Assembly (NCBI GenBank): GCA_963832895.1
Contig: CAWHVQ010000002.1
Location: forward strand, 248,001 to 312,000
Reading direction: 5' to 3'
DNA length: 64,000 nt
Origin: JAMXLO01 sp963832895
GTDB taxonomy: Bacteria; Pseudomonadota; Alphaproteobacteria; Acetobacterales; Acetobacteraceae
The notes under the pieces are model-generated. The model was given only the letters and a program-made list of their open reading frames with translations, was not told where the DNA came from and ran no database searches. Numbering within the stretch: position 1 is the stretch's first letter; each line of letters begins with the position of its first letter. A program made the translations under genes and the position numbers. Below are positions 26,896 to 37,128 of the stretch, piece after piece.

Positions 26896-28031
26896 GCCTG
26901 CATGACCGTCTCGCGCTGTACAGCCGCAACAACCTGAAGCTCGGCCTGTTCGGTACCAATTGCTCGTCGGGCCGTGCCGTCACCAAGGTGCCGGAGCGCT
27001 GGAGCGGCAACTGGGACGACTGCCTGCGCCTTGCCCGCATGGCGGATGAGGCGGGCATCGAGTTCATGCTGCCGGTCGGCCGCTGGAAAGGTTATGGCGG
27101 CGACACCGACTATCAGGGTGAAACGCTGGAGACCGTCACCTGGGCCGCCGGCCTGCTTGGCGCGACTCAACGTCTGACCGTGTTCGGCACGGTGCACGCG
27201 CCGCTGATCCATCCCCTGATCGCAGCGAAGCAGTTCGTCACCGCGGATCACATCGGCCAGGGCCGCTTCGGACTAAACATTGTCTGCGGCTGGAACGAGG
27301 ACGAGTTCGACATGTTCGGCGCCACGATGCGCGAACACGCCGCGCGATACGAGTATGCGCAGGAGTGGTTCGATGCGATCCGGCTTGCCTGGTCCGATGC
27401 CGAGGACTTCGATCTCGACGGCCGGTTCATCCACCTGCGCCAGGCACGCGCCAAGCCGAAGCCATACGGCGGCAGTCGGCCGATCGTGATGAATGCCGGC
27501 GCCTCACCCGCCGGGCAGGCCTTCGCGATCCGCAACTGCGACGCGCTGTTCTCGATGACGCCGAAGGGCAGGCTGGACGAGTTCACGGCGCACATCGCCA
27601 ACGTGAAGGCGCTGGCACGGCAAGGGGGACGCGAAATCGACGTCTATACGGTCGCCGTCGTCACCTGCCGCCCGACGCAGCATGAGGCGGAAGCCTATTA
27701 TCGCCACTGGGTCATCGACAACGCCGACTGGGCGGCGGTCGATCGCATCATGGCGATGCGCGGGGTCACGCGCGAAAAGTACCCGGACGACTTCGAGGAG
27801 CGCCGCCATCATCAGGCCAACGGCATGGGCGGCATCCCGATCGTCGGCGATCCGGACACCGTCGCCCGCGAGCTGGCACAGCTTGCCGGAGCAGGTGCGA
27901 AAGGGGTTGCCCTGTCGTTCGTCAACTATCTCGACGAACTGCCGTTCTTCCACGACGAGGTAATGCCGCGATTGGTAAAGTTGGGGCTGCGGGATACCCG
28001 CCAGTATACTCCATCGCAGCAGCACGAGTAG
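26892..28031 (+). CDS. LLM class flavin-dependent oxidoreductase (RutA/SsuD-like)
   Basis: 379 residues, starting inside the previous stop codon. The N-terminus reads NLKLGLFGTNCSSGRAVTKVPERW, followed by MADEAGIEFMLPVGRWKGYGGDTDYQG and GRFGLNIVCGWNEDEFDMFG. These match the pyrimidine oxygenase/dimethylsulfone monooxygenase branch of LLM enzymes. That branch cleaves C-N or C-S bonds using reduced FMN. The substrate here is unknown; a neighbouring reductase is absent. Confidence 0.9.
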   Translation: MSLHDRLALYSRNNLKLGLFGTNCSSGRAVTKVPERWSGNWDDCLRLARMADEAGIEFMLPVGRWKGYGGDTDYQGETLETVTWAAGLLGATQRLTVFGTVHAPLIHPLIAAKQFVTADHIGQGRFGLNIVCGWNEDEFDMFGATMREHAARYEYAQEWFDAIRLAWSDAEDFDLDGRFIHLRQARAKPKPYGGSRPIVMNAGASPAGQAFAIRNCDALFSMTPKGRLDEFTAHIANVKALARQGGREIDVYTVAVVTCRPTQHEAEAYYRHWVIDNADWAAVDRIMAMRGVTREKYPDDFEERRHHQANGMGGIPIVGDPDTVARELAQLAGAGAKGVALSFVNYLDELPFFHDEVMPRLVKLGLRDTRQYTPSQQHE

Positions 28032-28054
28032 CCCCCGACACACGTTCGCGGATG

Positions 28055-28088
28055 CGCATTCTTTCGTCGCTGCGCTCCTCGCAATAAC
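28055..28088. repeat. Possible dispersed intergenic repeat fragment
   Basis: The segment CTTTCGTCGCTGCGCTCCTC flanked by GCATT and GCAAT resembles the short palindromic repeats found between genes of many alphaproteobacteria. Only one copy is visible in the window, so this rests on resemblance. Confidence 0.25.
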
Positions 28089-28145
28089 AGACAAACCGCT
28101 GTTCTATGAGTTTAGATACTGGATCCGCGATCGATAGGAGGAGAC

Positions 28146-30113
28146 ATGGCCTGGAAAGGCATCGGCGTGACGATTGCCGCTATCCTTGTCCTCCTGATCG
28201 TGCTTGGACGCGCCAGCAGCCTCGTGGTCGATTGGGCGTGGTTTTCCAGTGTAGGCTATGCTGGCGTGTTCTGGACCGCTTTCGCCACCAAAGCGACCCT
28301 GTTCGGAGCCGTTTTCGCGATCTCGGCGTTACTGCTTTGGCTGAACGGCAGCATCGCACTGCACCTCGCAAGACCACGACAATTGCGGCTTCCGGCCTCT
28401 CTTGCCGCACTGCAGGGCTCGCCCCCCGCGCCGACCGGTATACTGGGACCGATATCAGGCCTGCTGCCATGGCGCCGGCTGATTCTCGCAGCCGCCCTCG
28501 TCGTCGCACTGCTGATCGCGATGTCGGAGATCGGCAAGTGGGAACTCGTCCTCCGATTCATCTACCAGACTTCGTACGGCCAGAACGATCCGCTGTTCGG
28601 CAGGGATATCGCTTTCTACTTGTTCTCGCTGCCAGTCTACAGCGCGCTCAAGAACTGGATGGTGCTGATCCTGCTATTGAGCGCCGTCATGGCCGGTGCA
28701 GTGTATGTGCTGCACGGAGAGATCAATCTGGACAGCCGGCTTTGGCGGTTCTCGCCTGCGGCGCTCGCCCACGCCTCGGCGCTGCTGGGTGCCTACTTCG
28801 TGGTGAAGGCGTTGTCGTATGTGCTGGACCGCTACCTGCTGCTCTACGATGACAACGGCGTCGTGGTTGGCGCCAGCTACACGGACGTTCACGTCGAACT
28901 GCCGATACTCTGGCTGTTGATCGGCCTCGCTGCCGCCGCGGCAATTGTCGCGTGGGTCAACGTGCGGCTGCGTACGTACCGGCTTCTAATCGGCGCTGTG
29001 GCAGTCGTCTTCGGCGGTTCGTTCCTGCTCGGTGAACTGCTTCCCGGAATGTTCCAACGCTTCTATGTGAAGCCGAGCGAGCTGCAGCTGGAGTCGCCGT
29101 ATCTTAAGCGGAACATCGACCTGACACAGGAAGCCTACAACCTGCGACAGATCACAGTGAAGCCATTCCCCGCAGAGCAGGGGCTCACCTACCAAGCGCT
29201 GCAGGACAATCGCGCAACCATCGAGAATATCAGGCTGTGGGACTGGCAGCCGCTGCTCGACACATACGCGCAATTGCAGGAAATCCGCACCTACTATCGG
29301 TTCCTCGACGTAGACATCGATCGCTACCACCTCGGCGGAAGCTACCAGCAGGTCACCCTCGCGCCGCGCGAACTCGTGTCCTCGCTGTTGCCGCCGAACG
29401 CGCAGACCTGGGTCAACCAGCATCTGCTGTTCACCCACGGCAACGGCGTGGTCATGTCGCCGGTGACGCAGAAATCCACAGAAGGACTGCCGAACTTCTA
29501 CCTGAAGGACATCCCGCCAGTCGCCACCGGAGGTCCCGCAATAACCGAGCCGCGCATCTATTTCGGCCAGGGCAACAGTGGCGACGTGATCGTCAAAGGC
29601 AGCACGCCCGAGTTCGACTATCCCAAGGGGAAGGACAACGTCTACGCCTATTACGATGGCACGGACGGAATCCCGATCGGTGGGATGTTCTGGCGATCAC
29701 TGTTCGCCTGGCAGTTCGACGACGTCAACATTCTGCTCAGCAGCTATATCACCGGCCAGAGCAGGATGATGATCCATCGCAATATCCAGGATCGGATAGA
29801 GACGATCGCGCCGTTTCTACAACTGGATCACGATCCGTATATGGTGATCAGCGCCGGTCGGCTCTACTGGATGCAGGACGCCTACACGACGAGTGATTGG
29901 TTTCCCTACGCTCAGCCGCAGGGCGGCGACAACTTCAATTACATCCGCAATTCAGTAAAGGTCGTCGTCGATGCCTACAACGGGACGGTTACGTTCTACG
30001 TGACGGACGCCGCGGATCCGATCATCGCGACCTACCGACGAATCTTCCCGACTCTGTTCAAGCCCTTCGACGCAATGCCTGCCGATCTGCAACAGCACAT
30101 CCGCTACCCTTAG
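28146..30113 (+). pseudogene. UPF0182 membrane protein, 5' part (IS-interrupted)
   Basis: AGGAGGAG precedes ATG 28146. The first ~310 residues contain seven or so membrane helices (IGVTIAAILVLLIVLG, LILAAALVVALLIAMSEIG and others). They are followed by the large soluble domain of the UPF0182/COG1615 family (LPGMFQRFYVKPSELQLESPY, NIRLWDWQPLLDTYAQLQEIR). The reading frame reaches QQHIRYP and then meets TAG 30111-30113, which lies in the left target-site copy of the inserted IS701 element. Homologues continue with about 250 more residues, which survive after the IS at 31608-32387. Function of the family is unknown. Confidence 0.9.
30109..30113. repeat. Left target-site duplication of the IS (CTTAG)
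   Basis: CTTAG abuts the left terminal repeat. The right copy is CTGAG. The uninterrupted gene should read CCT GAG (Pro-Glu), so the left copy carries a G-to-T change that creates the TAG stop. Confidence 0.7.
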
Positions 30114-31607
30114 CTGGACTTTGGCCAATTTCGGGTTGACCTGGGTTGAATCGAATGTGATCGAACGCCGGATTCGCGGCTGATCTTCTGCGGGCGAGTC
30201 TCTCCCGAATGTCGATTCGGGGGAGCGATGCGGGACGTGAGTTCAAGCCGCCTTGTACCTGCAAGCCTGGCGCTATGGTTGCAGCCTTTCAGAGAGGGTT
30301 TCACGGCACCGACATGGGAGCATGTTCTTGTGCTGATCGTGGGCAGCATCCTCACCCCCGGGCGACGTACCGTCGCTGCCGCCTTGCGCGTGGTGGGGTT
30401 CGAGCAGGCGATGGACTTCGCCAACTATCACCGCGTGCTCAACCGCAATCGCTGGTCAAGCCGTTGGGTCGCTCGATGTCTGTTCCGGGTATTGGTCAAT
30501 AACTTGGTACCAACCGGCCCGGTCATCATGGGCCTCGACGACACGATCGAGCGGCGATGGGGTGCCAAGATCAAAGCCCGGGGCATCTATCGAGACCCGG
30601 TCCGCTCTTCGCATGGTCATTTCGTCAAGGCGAGCGGCCTGCGATGGTTGTCGATCATGCTGCTGCCCGAGATCCCATGGGCTGGGCGCATCTGGGCACT
30701 GCCATTTTTGACTGTCCTGGCACCGTCAGAACGATATGCTCGCAAATACAAGCGGCGACATAAGAAGCTCACTGACTGGGGGCGGCAGGTCATGCTGCAG
30801 GTCGCACGGTGGCTGCCGGAGCGGCAGATCATAGCGGTGACCGATAGCGGCTTCGCTGCCATCGAGCTGCTCAATGCGGTTCGACATCGCCTCTGCATGA
30901 TCACCCGCCTGCGTCTCGATGCCCGGCTGTTCGACCCGCCGGCGCATCGCCGAGCCGGCACGATCGGCCGGCCACGCGTCGTCGGCAGGCGCCAGCCAAC
31001 GCTGGTTCAGCGTCTCGCGAATTCTCGGACGCGCTGGCGACGCTTCAAGGTGAACGGATGGTATGGCCGCAGCGAGCGACTACTGCAGATCGTTTCCGGC
31101 ACCGCCATCTGGCACCACCCCGGCCGCCTGGTGGCGATCCGCTATGTACTAGTTCGCGACGTTGCCGATGAGTTCAAACCACAGGCTTTTCTATGCACCG
31201 ATCTCGATGCCGACCCGCTCGACATCCTTCGGTGGTTCGTCCGCCGCTGGTCCATCGAGGTCACCTTCGCCGAAGTCCGCCGTCATCTCGGTGTGGAGAG
31301 CCAACGGCAATGGTCTGATCCCGCCATCGCGCGGACGACCCCCGCCCTTCTCGGCTTGTTCTCTTTGATAACGTTGTGGGCCAACGAGCTCTATGCCACT
31401 CATGCACCGGCGCCGCGCACAGCCAGTTGGTATCCAAAGCCGTTGCCCACATTCAGTGACGCTTTGGCAGCAGTTCGTCGCGAGCTATGGGCCCCACAGA
31501 GTTTCGTAACATCGAGTCATACACTAGATGGCACTAAAATCTCACAGCCCACCATCAATCGCTTGATCAACGCCGCCTGCTACGCTGCGTAAATGGCCAA
31601 AGTCCAG
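30114..31607 (+). mobile_element. IS701-family insertion sequence (1494 bp)
   Basis: Terminal inverted repeats are CTGGACTTTGGCCA at the left end (30114-30127) and its exact complement TGGCCAAAGTCCAG at the right end (31594-31607). They enclose one transposase gene (30228-31592). Flanking 5-bp copies CTTAG/CTGAG fit the short YTAR-like target duplications of the IS701 group. The element splits a UPF0182 gene in the same orientation. An intact transposase and perfect ends suggest a recent or still active element. Confidence 0.92.
30228..31592 (+). CDS. IS701-family transposase (DDE)
   Basis: 454 residues. DDE_5-type catalytic motifs: first Asp in IMGLDDTIERRWG (~residue 104), second in IAVTDSGFAAIELL (~208), Glu in WSIEVTFAEVRRHLG (~345). 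The N-terminal GSILTPGRRTVAAALRVVG is the family's DNA-binding start. No frameshift or truncation is seen. The start is ATG 30228. The stop lies 2 bp before the right inverted repeat. Confidence 0.93.
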   Translation: MRDVSSSRLVPASLALWLQPFREGFTAPTWEHVLVLIVGSILTPGRRTVAAALRVVGFEQAMDFANYHRVLNRNRWSSRWVARCLFRVLVNNLVPTGPVIMGLDDTIERRWGAKIKARGIYRDPVRSSHGHFVKASGLRWLSIMLLPEIPWAGRIWALPFLTVLAPSERYARKYKRRHKKLTDWGRQVMLQVARWLPERQIIAVTDSGFAAIELLNAVRHRLCMITRLRLDARLFDPPAHRRAGTIGRPRVVGRRQPTLVQRLANSRTRWRRFKVNGWYGRSERLLQIVSGTAIWHHPGRLVAIRYVLVRDVADEFKPQAFLCTDLDADPLDILRWFVRRWSIEVTFAEVRRHLGVESQRQWSDPAIARTTPALLGLFSLITLWANELYATHAPAPRTASWYPKPLPTFSDALAAVRRELWAPQSFVTSSHTLDGTKISQPTINRLINAACYAA

Positions 31608-32387
31608 CTGAGGACCTGTTCCGCATTCAGGCGCTCCAGTACCCGTGCGTACCACATGTCTGCGCCCGAGGTATTCTACAATCGCGAGGATCTCTGGCAG
31701 TTTCCCCGCGAACCGACGGGTCCGGACGGCAACACCACAGGCGCCAGGATGGCGCCCTACTACATGATCATGCGCCTGCCCGGAGAATCCCGCGCCGAGT
31801 TCTTCCTCATGCTGCCGATGGCGCCAAGCCAGCGCGAGAACATGATCGCCTGGCTGGCCGCGCGCTGCGACCCGCCCGACTACGGCAAGCTCATCGTCTA
31901 CGAATTCCCTAAGGACAAACTCGTCTACGGCCCGTTCCAGATCGAGGCGCGCATCAACCAGAACACCAGCATCTCGCAGCAGATCTCGCTATGGAACCAG
32001 ATGGGTTCGCGAGTGATTCGCGGAAATCTCCTGGTCGTGCCGATCGAGAACTCGATCCTCTACGTGACGCCGCTGTATCTTCGTGCGGAATCCGGCCAAT
32101 TGCCGGAACTCAAACGGGTCATCGGAGCCTATGGCGACCGCGTGGTGATGGAGGACACACTGCCCGAGGCCTTGGCCGCGCTGTTCAACCAACCGGTGCC
32201 GACCGCCGCATCGCCGGCCAGCGCCGAGGGCGGCGTACCCACAAACGGGCCCGCACGCGAAGCACTCGACCACTACGCCCGAGCCATCGAACGGCTCAAG
32301 GCCGGCGACTGGAGCGGCTTCGGCGCCGAATTGGACGCGTTGCGTCCACTGCTCGAGAAGCTCAACGGTCAGCCCGCCGCGCAATAG
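31608..32387 (+). pseudogene. UPF0182 membrane protein, 3' part (frameshifted)
   Basis: After the right target copy, GAG GAC CTG TTC CGC ATT CAG continues the interrupted gene (EDLFRIQALQY). At 31642-31644 one C too many (TACCCG for TACCG) shifts the frame. From there YHMSAPEVFYNREDLWQFPRE and SQQISLWNQMGSRVIRGNLLVVPIENS match the conserved C-terminus to the stop at 32387. The fragment has no start of its own apart from chance codons. The gene was therefore hit twice: IS insertion and a +1 frameshift 30 bp away. Confidence 0.88.
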
Positions 32388-32411
32388 CATTCCCCAGCTT
32401 TGAGAGCGCGG

Positions 32412-33401
32412 TCAGACGCGATGCGTCTCGTGCGTTGACGGATGGAACAGTTCCTCCGGCGCGAGTACGCGCGGCGACAGCCCCTCCGCATGATGACGAC
32501 GCAGGAACACCTCAAGCACGTGGCGATTCGCGTCCAGGCCATACGACCAGAAATCCTCGCCCATGAGTTGCCGCGCCGCGCGCAGATGTTCGTCGAGGAA
32601 CGGCAGCGTCACCTTCGAAGCCGACGTGTCGCCAAGTTTCGCGAGCGCGCGCATCTTCGACTGCTCAAATGCCTTCATCGCGGCGGCCGGCAACCAGGGA
32701 TGCTGTTCCGCCAGCGTGCGACGGATGCCGAGGATGTGCATGATCGGGAATATCCCCGACTTGCGAAACCACGCGGCCGCGGCCGCCGCAGGATCGGGAA
32801 ACAGCCATTTCACCTGCGGATGCCTGCCAAAGCACGAAGGAGCACGTGGGCCAATCACCGCGTCGATCGCGCCATCGGCCAGCATGCCGGAGATGGTCGC
32901 ACCTTCCGGCGCGTCCTCCACACGTACATCGCGTGGGAGGTTCAGCGCGATCTTCTCGATGCGCCCCGCCTGCTCGTAACCGCCACGCACCCAGGTCACG
33001 TCTGACGGCTTTACCCCGTGCTCGTCTTCCAGCACAGCTCGCGTCCAGACATTGGCGGTGACCTGATATTCCGGCACGCCGATGCGCTTGCCCTTCAGAT
33101 CCTCCGGACGCGCAATGCCGCGATCAGCTCGGATATAGATCGAGTTGTGACGAAATGAGCGGGAGGGAAACACCGGCACGCCGATATACGGGCAGTCGCC
33201 GTTCGCGGTCTTCACCGTGAAGCTGCTCATCGACAGTTCGCAGATGTCGAAATCGGCATGACGAAACGCCCGGAAGAAGATTTCCTCCGGCTCCAGCAGC
33301 ATAAAGACCGGATCGACGCCGTCGAGCTGCACGCTGCCATCCACCAGTGGCCGCACCCGGTCGTAGTCGCCGATCGCGACCGAGAGCGGGAGCCTGCTCA
33401 T
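32412..33401 (-). CDS. 4,5-dihydroxyphthalate decarboxylase-like / substrate-binding fold protein
   Basis: 329 residues from ATG 33401, overlapping the Rieske oxygenase stop by 4 bp. It shows the type 2 periplasmic-binding fold without a signal peptide: LSVAIGDYDRVRPLVDG, FDICELSMSSFTVKTANGD, YIGVPVFPSRSFRHNSIYIR, LKGKRIGVPEYQVTANVW. This matches the Pht5 decarboxylase family of phthalate degradation. Coupled to a Rieske oxygenase it probably acts on an aromatic or related cyclic acid. The alternative is a solute-binding protein without an export signal. Confidence 0.82.
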   Translation of the reverse strand: MSRLPLSVAIGDYDRVRPLVDGSVQLDGVDPVFMLLEPEEIFFRAFRHADFDICELSMSSFTVKTANGDCPYIGVPVFPSRSFRHNSIYIRADRGIARPEDLKGKRIGVPEYQVTANVWTRAVLEDEHGVKPSDVTWVRGGYEQAGRIEKIALNLPRDVRVEDAPEGATISGMLADGAIDAVIGPRAPSCFGRHPQVKWLFPDPAAAAAAWFRKSGIFPIMHILGIRRTLAEQHPWLPAAAMKAFEQSKMRALAKLGDTSASKVTLPFLDEHLRAARQLMGEDFWSYGLDANRHVLEVFLRRHHAEGLSPRVLAPEELFHPSTHETHRV

Positions 33402-34702
33402 TCCGCCGCCTCGGAAATCGGCGCCAGCGCCAGCTCCTCCGGCGCGACACCAAGCGTGCGCCAATCCTGCGTTATCGGCACGACACCCTCGAACGAGCGA
33501 AGCTTCGCGTGCGGAATGTACGGCTCACCGCGCCCGATCACGCGGCCCGTCGCCTGGAAGTCGCGCACCGCCTCAAGCACGATGCGGCGGAATTGCAGGA
33601 TCGCGGTGTCGCTCGCGCCCAGCCGTTCCTGCGAGCGGTCGGCGATCGGCCCCATAGTCTCCCACATCGCGATATCCTGGTTGGGAATGCCATGTATGCC
33701 GGTGAAGTTGCCGTCGCGCATCGCGGCGCGATCCTGCAGGAAATCGTTGTCCCGCGTGCGGATCTTGCGATATCTCCGATCGACATCGACACCCACCTCG
33801 GCGCCCAGGAAACGGCGCCAGGACGCTGCGTCGGGCACAGTCGCGCCACCCCAGGCGATGAAGTGAAACGTCGTATGCGTGTCGTCCATCGGCACCTGAT
33901 GGATCGCCATATTGTAGAGATTGTTCGGCGGAATCTGCACGGTGAACGGCGCGATGAACAGCGTCGTGCGAACGTACACATGGGTCGCTTCGTTGCGGAT
34001 CGGCTTGCGCAGCGCCGCATAGCGGAAGCCGAATGAGGTGCGCTGCACGACGAGCCGCGGCGCCTTGTCGGTAGAAGGCCGCAGCCAGAGCTGGTCGCTC
34101 GCCACGCTGGCTGCGTCCACTTCCGCCGGCACCATGTCGGATGCGTGCAGCGTTGAAGAATGCGCCGAATCGATCGCGCCCTCCAGCACCTGCGCCCAGT
34201 TGCAATCGACAATAATCTTCGCGATCGAGATGCGCGTATCAGGCGAGGGCTGGAACACCGGCGGATCGAACGCCGGCATCTCTGCCTCGGGGGCCATGAA
34301 CACCCACAGCAGTCCCGCGGCCTCGTGCACCGGATAGGCCTTGTGCTTCAGTTTCTCCTTGAAACGAGAATCCGCCGGCTCCGACGGCATCTCCAGCACG
34401 TTGCCCGCTACGTCGATCTTCCAGCCGTGATACAGACAGCGCAGGCCGCATGCTTCATTGCGTCCCAAAGCCAGCGACGCGCGACGGTGCGGGCAGTATG
34501 CGCCGATCACGCCGAGCCTGCCGTCGCTGTCGCGGAACGCGACGAGATCCTCGCCGAGCAGACGCACGCGCACCGGTGCCCCATCGCGTTCGGCAACTTC
34601 CTCCGACAGGCAGGCCGGCAGCCAGTGCCGCCGCATGATCTGCCCCATCGGCGCATCGCCTTCGACGTGGCAGAGCAGGTCGTTGTCTTCCGCTGAGAGC
34701 AT
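33398..34702 (-). CDS. Rieske non-heme iron oxygenase, alpha subunit (phthalate 4,5-dioxygenase-like)
   Basis: 434 residues, ATG 34702 after GGAGGA. Rieske ligands: CPHRRASLALGRN and CLYHGWKID (~residues 70-95). The mononuclear iron site is DSAHSSTLH (Asp-x2-His-x4-His, ~175). The preceding NWAQVLEGAIDSAHS block is typical of the single-component phthalate/vanillate oxygenase branch. It needs a ferredoxin-reductase partner, which is not in this cluster. Its stop overlaps the decarboxylase-like gene. Confidence 0.92.
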   Translation of the reverse strand: MLSAEDNDLLCHVEGDAPMGQIMRRHWLPACLSEEVAERDGAPVRVRLLGEDLVAFRDSDGRLGVIGAYCPHRRASLALGRNEACGLRCLYHGWKIDVAGNVLEMPSEPADSRFKEKLKHKAYPVHEAAGLLWVFMAPEAEMPAFDPPVFQPSPDTRISIAKIIVDCNWAQVLEGAIDSAHSSTLHASDMVPAEVDAASVASDQLWLRPSTDKAPRLVVQRTSFGFRYAALRKPIRNEATHVYVRTTLFIAPFTVQIPPNNLYNMAIHQVPMDDTHTTFHFIAWGGATVPDAASWRRFLGAEVGVDVDRRYRKIRTRDNDFLQDRAAMRDGNFTGIHGIPNQDIAMWETMGPIADRSQERLGASDTAILQFRRIVLEAVRDFQATGRVIGRGEPYIPHAKLRSFEGVVPITQDWRTLGVAPEELALAPISEAAE

Positions 34703-34879
34703 CAGCGTTCCTCCTTGGACGGCATATCCAATGCGAATCCGTGCGCTCTGTCCATCACGACATTCATCGCCCTGGCCGGCCTCGTGCGGCCATCCACATC
34801 TCACTGCGCAGGGCGGGTCACCGCGTGACCTTCACGACGATACGGACTAGCCTCGCCGCAATAGTTGGGAGGATGTCCC

Positions 34880-35662
34880 TTGCAACGTGACATCATTGCG
34901 ATCGCCGGCGTCGAGCTGGAGCTGTTCGAGGCTGGCGATGGCCCGCCAATCCTGTTCCTGCATGGCGCCCAGGGCTTCGCTCCCGAGCATCCCTACGTCA
35001 AGCCCCTATCGGCACGGCATCGGCTGATCGCGCCGTCGCATCCGGGCTTCGGAAGTTCGAGCCTGCCCGAGTGGATCGATGCAGTGGACGACATCGCCTA
35101 CATCCATCTCGAACTGCTCGAACGCCTCGGCGTCGATCAGCTCGACGTGATCGGCTGCTCGATCGGCGGCTGGGTCGCCGCGGAGCTTGCCACCAAGGTG
35201 CCGAAGGCGGTGCGCCGTCTGGTGCTGGTGGGGCCGGTCGGCGTGAAGACCGGCCCGGTGGATCGGCTGGACATTCCCGACATCTTTGCGCTGCCGCAGA
35301 GCACGATGGAGAAGCTGCTGTTCCACGATCCGGAGCGCATGCGGATGGATCCCACGCGACTTACCGACGAACAACTTGCGATCTCGGTCCGCAACCGTGA
35401 GACGCTCGCGCTGCTGGCGTGGGAACCCTACATGCACAATCCTAAGCTGCCCCACCGGCTGCATCGTGTCTCTGCGCCGACGCTGTTCCTGCGCGGTGAA
35501 AGCGACGGCCTCGTGTCAGCCGACTATCTCGCCGCCTATGCGCGCCTGCTGCCCAACGCCCGCACCGCCACGATCGCCGCGGCAGGGCACGCGCCGCATG
35601 CCGAGCAGCCGGAGGCATTCGCGAATACGGTACTGGCATTTCTCGATGCGGGAGCGGTGTGA
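34880..35662 (+). CDS. Alpha/beta hydrolase
   Basis: 260 residues from TTG 34880; GGGAGGATG lies at the right distance and the out-of-frame ATG within it stops at once. The oxyanion region is LFLHGAQGF and the nucleophile elbow GCSIGGW (Ser near residue 96). The catalytic acid is in RGESDGLVSA and the His in AAGHAPHAEQPEAF. This is the C-C hydrolase/meta-cleavage type layout. It is divergent from the Rieske oxygenase and coupled (TGATG) to the LLM gene. Confidence 0.88.
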   Translation: MQRDIIAIAGVELELFEAGDGPPILFLHGAQGFAPEHPYVKPLSARHRLIAPSHPGFGSSSLPEWIDAVDDIAYIHLELLERLGVDQLDVIGCSIGGWVAAELATKVPKAVRRLVLVGPVGVKTGPVDRLDIPDIFALPQSTMEKLLFHDPERMRMDPTRLTDEQLAISVRNRETLALLAWEPYMHNPKLPHRLHRVSAPTLFLRGESDGLVSADYLAAYARLLPNARTATIAAAGHAPHAEQPEAFANTVLAFLDAGAV

Positions 35663-36832
35663 TGAAGGCTTGGCACTTCAGCGAGAACGCCTACCCCTAC
35701 CTTCCGCCGGCCGATGATTACGAGTTGATTCGCGTCAGCCTGCCGAACCGCATCTACGACCCGGGGAAAGGCGCCGACCTCTACGACCGCTTCCTCGACG
35801 AATGGCTGATCGCGGAAGACGAGGGCATGGACATCATGCTCAACGAGCATCACCAGACCGCGACATGCGTCGATCCCGCCGCACCGCTGGTGCTGGCAGC
35901 GCTGGCGCGGCTATCCAAGAAGGCGCGCCTTCTCATCCTCGGCAACCCGATCGCCAATCGGCGCCAGCCGGTGCGCGTGGCCGAGGAGATGGCGATGGTC
36001 GACGTCCTGTCGCGCGGTCGGCTGGAAGCCGGCTTCGTGCGCGGCGTGCCGTACCAGGGTACTGCCCGCCAACAGCAACCCGGTGCGCATGAATGAGCGC
36101 GAATGGGAGGCGCTCGATCTGATCATCAAGGCCTGGACCACGCATGACGGTCCGTTCAGCCATGAGGGTCGCTTCTTCCACTATCGTGCGGTGAACATCT
36201 GGCCGCGCTGCTATCAGCAGCCGCATCCGCCGATCTGGATCAGCACCACCAGCCCGTCAGGCGCGACGCGCGTAGGTGCGCGAGGGTTTGTGCAGGCGAC
36301 ATTCCTCACCGGCTTCGACGGCACGCGAGCGATCTATGACGGGTATCGCCGCGGCTGGCGCGAGGCGGGGCGCGGCAACGATGTGCCGGCGCATCGGCTC
36401 GCCTACGCCGCGATGGTCTACGTCGCGCCGAACGAGGCCGATGCGTACGCCGGGGCGGAGAAGCTGCTGTGGTACGTAACCTCGAACAAGGTGCCGCCGC
36501 ACTTTGCCAACCCGCCGGGCTACGTGCCGGTGCAGGCCAATGTCGCGATGCTGCGCGGCGCCGAGCACCCGCTCAGCGCGTTCCGCAAATCCGCCAGCGT
36601 GGAGGGTGCGATCGAGGCCGGCATCATGTTCGCCGGCACACCCGATCAGGTGTACCGCCAGATGAAGAAGCTCTATGACCATGTGGGCGGCTTCGGGCAC
36701 CTGCTGATCATGGGCCAGGCCGGCTTCCTGGAACACGACGAGACGGTCCTCGGGATCCGCAGCTTTGCCCGCGAACTCTATCCGCGGCTAAAGGAGGAAT
36801 TCCCTGACACGACGATAACCGGCTTGGATTGA
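35662..36832 (+). pseudogene. LLM class flavin-dependent oxidoreductase, frameshifted
   Basis: Frame 1 from ATG 35662 reads to GRLEAGFVRGVPYQG with typical LLM sequence (MDIMLNEHHQTATCVDP, RQPVRVAEEMAMVDVLSRGRL). It then runs into nonsense and stops at 36096. The second frame resumes at PANSNPVRMNEREWEALDLI and continues to 36832 with FAGTPDQVYRQMKKLYDHVG. Family members have these pieces in one chain (GVPYE..PANSNP), so an indel of one or two bases near 36060 broke the gene. Genuine mutation or sequencing error are both possible. The start overlaps the hydrolase stop. Confidence 0.85.
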
Positions 36833-36844
36833 TCTGGCGACGGC

Positions 36845-37102
36845 TCAACGACCGCGAGTACGGGTCGTCCCCACTGGACTATCGATCACCCCGAAAGATC
36901 GTGAGTTCGTCCCCGCATTTCCGATCTGGTAGCCTTGCGCGCTCAGCCCACGCCGCATCAACTCCCGTACCGCCGCCGCTCGGCTGGGCATGCGCTCGGC
37001 AAATCGGAAGTTGTCGATTGCGATCAACTCGTCGGCGTCCAGCATGATCTGTAACCGCTCTCCTCTGCTGAGAGCACTGCCTTTGGCCGTTGTTTCCGGC
37101 AT
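36845..37102 (-). CDS. Ribbon-helix-helix (CopG/MetJ-type) protein
   Basis: 85 residues. Residues 15-52 (RLQIMLDADELIAIDNFRF, then PSRAAAVRELMRRGL) form a beta-strand followed by two helices, the standard RHH DNA-binding unit. The C-terminal tail is basic. No toxin gene adjoins it, so it is an orphan regulator or antitoxin. Two 12-bp direct repeats lie just upstream of its start and are a likely autoregulatory operator. Confidence 0.75.
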   Translation of the reverse strand: MPETTAKGSALSRGERLQIMLDADELIAIDNFRFAERMPSRAAAVRELMRRGLSAQGYQIGNAGTNSRSFGVIDSPVGTTRTRGR

Positions 37103-37128
37103 GGTCGCCTCCCCGCCCCGCCAGTCCT

